From Acetobacteraceae bacterium (GTDB taxonomy: Bacteria > Pseudomonadota > Alphaproteobacteria > Acetobacterales > Acetobacteraceae), in NCBI GenBank assembly GCA_030041375.1, contig JASHOA010000084.1:1-57205 (forward strand): a stretch of DNA of 57,205 bases, in the 5' to 3' direction. The notes under the pieces are model-generated. The model did no database searches, was not told where the DNA came from, and worked only from the letters and a program-made list of their open reading frames with translations. This document shows, one piece after another, positions 54,459-57,205 of the stretch. Within the stretch, counting starts at the first letter, position 1. Each line of letters opens with the position of its first letter. The translations under genes and the position numbers were made by a program.

Positions 54459-56150
54459 ATGAACAGGGCGGCAATGAGCTATGTGCACGGCGCATCCGCG
54501 GTGCCGCTCTTGGGCGAAACGGTCGGCGAGAATTTTGCGCGCATCGTGGCCGCGCATGGCGAGCGGCCGGCCCTGATCGTGCACGAGCAGGATGTGCACT
54601 GGAGCTACGCGGAGCTGGCCGAGCGGGTCGATGCGTTTGCCGCCGGCCTCCTGGCGCTCGGCCTTGCGCCGGGCGATCGGGTGGGGATCTGGTCGCTCAA
54701 CTGCGCGGAATGGGTGCTGACGCAATTCGCAACCGCCCGGGCAGGGCTGATCCTGGTCAACATCAATCCGGCCTACCGGGCCTCCGAGCTGGAATATGCG
54801 CTGACGAAGGTCGGTTGCGCCGCGCTGGTGACGGCAGACCGGTTCAAGGGAAGCGACTATCTCGGCATGCTCAACGGGCTCCTGCCGGAGCTTGCCGAAA
54901 GCCGCCCCGGAAAGCTTGCGGCAGCGCGGGTGCCGCGCCTCAAGGCCGTGATCGGGATCGGTGAGCAGGCCGCCGGGGTCATTCTCTTTGCGGACGTCGC
55001 AGCCGGCGGCGGGCCGAAGGAGCGCGCGCGCCTTGGAGAGATCGGCGAGCGGCTGCAATTCGACGAGCCGATCAATATCCAGTTCACGAGCGGAACCACA
55101 GGGGCGCCCAAGGGAGCGACGCTCACCCACCACAACATTCTGAACAACGGCTTCTTCATCGGCGAGGCGATGCGGCTCGGCCCCGAAGACAGGCTCTGCA
55201 TCCCGGTGCCGCTCTATCACTGCTTCGGAATGGTGCTCGGCGTTCTCGCGGCATCGACGCATGGCGCGGCGATGGTCTTTCCCGGCCGCGGCTTCGACGC
55301 GCTGGCGACGCTCGAGACCGTGGCCGAGGAGCGCTGCACGGGGCTGCACGGGGTGCCGACGATGTTCATTGCCGAAATGGAGCATCCGGAGTTCGGAAAA
55401 TTCGATCTTTCGAACCTGCGCACCGGCATCATGGCCGGCTCGCCATGCCCGATCGCGGTGATGCGCCGGGCGATGGAAACGATGCATCTCGACGAAATCA
55501 CGATCGCCTACGGGATGACGGAAACCAGCCCGGTGAGCTTCCAGACCGCGGTCGATGATCCGGTGGAGAAGCGCGTCTCCACGGTCGGGCGAATCCATCC
55601 GCATGTCGAAGTGAAGATCATCGATGCGGCAGGGAGGATCGTGCCGCGTGGCACGCCGGGCGAGCTTTGCACCCGCGGCTACACGGTGATGCTGGGATAC
55701 TGGGACGATCGAGAGCGAACGGCGGAGGCGATCGATCCGGCGCGCTGGATGCACACCGGGGATCTGGCGACGATCGATGCGGCGGGCTACTGCAACATCG
55801 TCGGGCGGATCAAGGACATGGTGATCCGCGGCGGGGAGAACATCTATCCGCGCGAGGTCGAGGAGTTCCTCTACCGTCATCCGAAGATCGAGGATGTGCA
55901 GGTGTTCGGGGTGCCGGATGCGAAGTTCGGGGAGGAGCTGTGCGCCTGGGTCCGGCTGCGCGCCGGCCAGACGATGACGGAGGAGGAGCTGAGGGAATTC
56001 TGCCGCGACCAGATCGCGCATTACAAGATTCCCCGCCATGTGCGGTTCGTCGATTCCTTCCCGATGACGGTGACGGGCAAGGTGCAGAAGTTCGTCATGC
56101 GCGAGCGGATGAGCCGCGAGCTTGGCGTGCAGGCGGAAGCAACAGCCTGA
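54459..56150 (+). CDS. AMP-binding acyl-CoA synthetase (FadD-like)
   Basis: A 563-residue ANL-superfamily ligase that activates a fatty or related acid to acyl-CoA via acyl-AMP. The P-loop is [16 protein letters not shown], the adenylate motif [10 protein letters not shown], the hinge region [21 protein letters not shown], and the catalytic lysine lies in the terminal TVTGKVQKF. Medium-chain specificity is the likeliest, not proven. ATG 54459 follows GGAGGCGG. A link with the PHA genes upstream (supply of acyl-CoA) is possible. Confidence 0.93.
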   Translation: MNRAAMSYVHGASAVPLLGETVGENFARIVAAHGERPALIVHEQDVHWSYAELAERVDAFAAGLLALGLAPGDRVGIWSLNCAEWVLTQFATARAGLILVNINPAYRASELEYALTKVGCAALVTADRFKGSDYLGMLNGLLPELAESRPGKLAAARVPRLKAVIGIGEQAAGVILFADVAAGGGPKERARLGEIGERLQFDEPINIQFTSGTTGAPKGATLTHHNILNNGFFIGEAMRLGPEDRLCIPVPLYHCFGMVLGVLAASTHGAAMVFPGRGFDALATLETVAEERCTGLHGVPTMFIAEMEHPEFGKFDLSNLRTGIMAGSPCPIAVMRRAMETMHLDEITIAYGMTETSPVSFQTAVDDPVEKRVSTVGRIHPHVEVKIIDAAGRIVPRGTPGELCTRGYTVMLGYWDDRERTAEAIDPARWMHTGDLATIDAAGYCNIVGRIKDMVIRGGENIYPREVEEFLYRHPKIEDVQVFGVPDAKFGEELCAWVRLRAGQTMTEEELREFCRDQIAHYKIPRHVRFVDSFPMTVTGKVQKFVMRERMSRELGVQAEATA

Positions 56151-56323
56151 GCCGCCGGAGAGCCCGGCCCTCTCAATCGCTGTCAGGACAGAGCCTGATT
56201 CCCGGCGCGCCCGGCCTCTGCGCGCCGGCTCCGGGTTGCATTCCCTGGGGGGATATGCCGGAATGATCGGCGCGCGCATCGTATCGCGGCCGTTGCGGCT
56301 GCGGGGCGCGGGGAGAACCGATC

Positions 56324-57016
56324 ATGTCGATCACGCATCGTGCCGCCGGGGAGCTGTTCGGCACTTTCTGGCTGGTGTTCGGGGGTTGCGGCGCGGCGCT
56401 GTTCGCGGCGGCGTTCCCCGGGCTCGGAATCGGGTTCCTTGGCGTGGCGTTTGCGTTCGGCTTGACGGTGCTGACGATGATCTATGCGGTCGGACATTTC
56501 ACAGGCGGGCACTTCAATCCGGCCGTGACGATCGGGTTCTGGGCGGGCGGACGGTTCGCCGGCCGTGATGTCCTGCCCTACATCGTTGCCCAGGTGATCG
56601 GCGGGATCTTGGCGGCCCTGGTGCTCTACCTGATTGCCAGCGGCAAGCCCGGGTTCGTCGTCGGCAGCTTTGCCTCCAATGGTTACGGCCCATTCAGTCC
56701 CGGCAAATATGCCCTCTATTCCTGCTTCGTCTGCGAAGTGGTCTGCACATTCTTTTTCGTCACCGTGATCCTCGGTGCGACATCGAGCCGCGCACCGGCG
56801 GGCTTTGCCGGGATCGCGATCGGGCTCACGCTGACGCTCATTCACCTGATCTCGATCCCGGTGACGAACACCTCGGTCAATCCGGCGCGCAGCACCGGGC
56901 CGGCGCTGATCGCGGGCGGGGCGCATATCGGCCAGCTCTGGCTGTTCTGGCTGGCGCCGATCGTTGGCGCGCTGATTGCAGGATGGGTGGCGCGCTGGCT
57001 CCAGGCGGAGCACTAG
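56324..57016 (+). CDS. aqpZ: Aquaporin Z
   Basis: A 230-residue water channel with six helices and two half-helices. The NPA motifs are GHFNPAVTI (N65) and TSVNPARS (N186). The selectivity filter fits a water-specific channel, with H174 and R189 visible; Phe and Thr/Cys complete it. Length equals that of E. coli AqpZ. ATG 56324 follows GGGGAGAA. The stop lies directly against the adjacent insertion sequence, so its terminator may have been lost. Confidence 0.95.
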   Translation: MSITHRAAGELFGTFWLVFGGCGAALFAAAFPGLGIGFLGVAFAFGLTVLTMIYAVGHFTGGHFNPAVTIGFWAGGRFAGRDVLPYIVAQVIGGILAALVLYLIASGKPGFVVGSFASNGYGPFSPGKYALYSCFVCEVVCTFFFVTVILGATSSRAPAGFAGIAIGLTLTLIHLISIPVTNTSVNPARSTGPALIAGGAHIGQLWLFWLAPIVGALIAGWVARWLQAEH

Positions 57017-57205
57017 CAGCGTGTCGGATTGGCGCTGGCGCGGCGTTGTGAACGTCAACGAAGAAGGGGGGAGGTTAGGCGACCTGCAGGCGGTGAAGCC
57101 GCCTGCAGTTGTAAGCGAGGGTCACCAGCGTCCATTCACCGGCGACATGGGCGATACCACGCAGGTGGAAACGGATGAAGCCGATCGCATTCTTGATGAT
57201 CCCAA
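57017..57205 (-). mobile_element. Insertion sequence (IS1182-like), partial
   Basis: The element starts immediately after the aqpZ stop, with end sequence beginning near CAGCGTGTCGGATTGGCGC, and continues past the window edge. It encodes an IS1182-type transposase reading inward. Terminal inverted repeats and target duplication cannot be verified. Confidence 0.7.
57075..57205 (-). CDS. IS1182-like transposase C-terminus (partial)
   Basis: The last 43 codons read IGFIRFHLRGIAHVAGEWTL followed by VTLAYNCRRLHRLQVA and TAA. FHLRG plus EWTLVTLAYNCRRL is the usual ending of IS1182/IS5-group DDE transposases. The catalytic residues lie outside the window. The tail differs from that of the left-edge transposase, so the two IS are from different families or groups and cannot form a composite transposon. 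Confidence 0.8.
   Translation of the reverse strand, partial: GIIKNAIGFIRFHLRGIAHVAGEWTLVTLAYNCRRLHRLQVA

Overview
This is a GC-rich bacterial chromosome segment. GC-ending codons, frequent GTG starts and the gene content (a ChvG/ChvI two-component system, a ChpT-like phosphotransferase, MbfA, a PhaC synthase beside a phasin-like protein) point to an alphaproteobacterium. I suspect the acidophilic or aerobic Acetobacteraceae (Acidiphilium-like), but that placement is inference only. Both edges cut through insertion sequences: the 3' end of an IS5/IS4-like element on the left and the C-terminus of an IS1182-like transposase on the right. The rest is mostly ordinary chromosome.

Layout. 262-4090 (minus): an amino-acid ABC transporter (ATPase, permease, binding protein) behind a 2-oxoglutarate/Fe(II) oxygenase. 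4346-9394 (minus): zinc alcohol dehydrogenase, HolC, patatin-like lipase and two dipeptide-type ABC ATPases; a putatively exported toroid-fold protein runs divergently from 9569. 10968-16166: a repeat-tailed hypothetical with a perfect CRP-type operator, a Crp/Fnr regulator, a membrane heme/Fe-S-type nucleotide cyclase (CyaC architecture), MbfA and ChpT. 16657-22507: DUF3553, MoaA, NRDE protein, MFS transporter, PurB, aminotransferase. 22656-23463: a MazEF-like toxin-antitoxin locus whose toxin is split by a repeat. 23685-30420: exported haem-c protein, Na+/H+ antiporter, a small protein and a large type ISP-like restriction-methylase. 30443-35662 (minus): HAD phosphatase and a sulfur-relay cluster cysE, two cysteine desulfurases, ferredoxin, mnmA, tRNA-Met. 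36024-44047 (plus): hydrolase, PlsC-like, FMN-barrel protein, TetR plus RND efflux pair, DoxX. 44067-48109 (minus): lipoprotein, SDR, thioesterase, SAF-domain dehydrogenase, YgjP-like protease. 48222-57016: PhaC, phasin, HugZ-like, ChvI/ChvG, cyanase, acyl-CoA synthetase, aquaporin.

The main unexplained structure is a family of short interspersed elements. Seven full copies, each exactly 107 bp including a CTAG-like tetranucleotide at both ends, plus one truncated copy, lie across the window. Each has two hairpins, neither encodes nor adjoins a transposase of its own, and seven of eight have the same orientation. One copy sits inside the mazF-like toxin, and removing 103 bp exactly restores a 110-aa toxin frame, so the element has moved. 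At least four flanking genes take their TAG stop from the CTAG at an element end. It looks like a palindrome-associated (IS200/IS605-like or REP-like) non-autonomous element with CTAG target preference.

Two smaller coherent modules stand out: a quinone/redox-type cyclase next to a Crp/Fnr regulator and a perfect CRP-type palindrome, and a cysteine-to-tRNA-thiolation operon whose last gene overlaps the tRNA gene that follows it.
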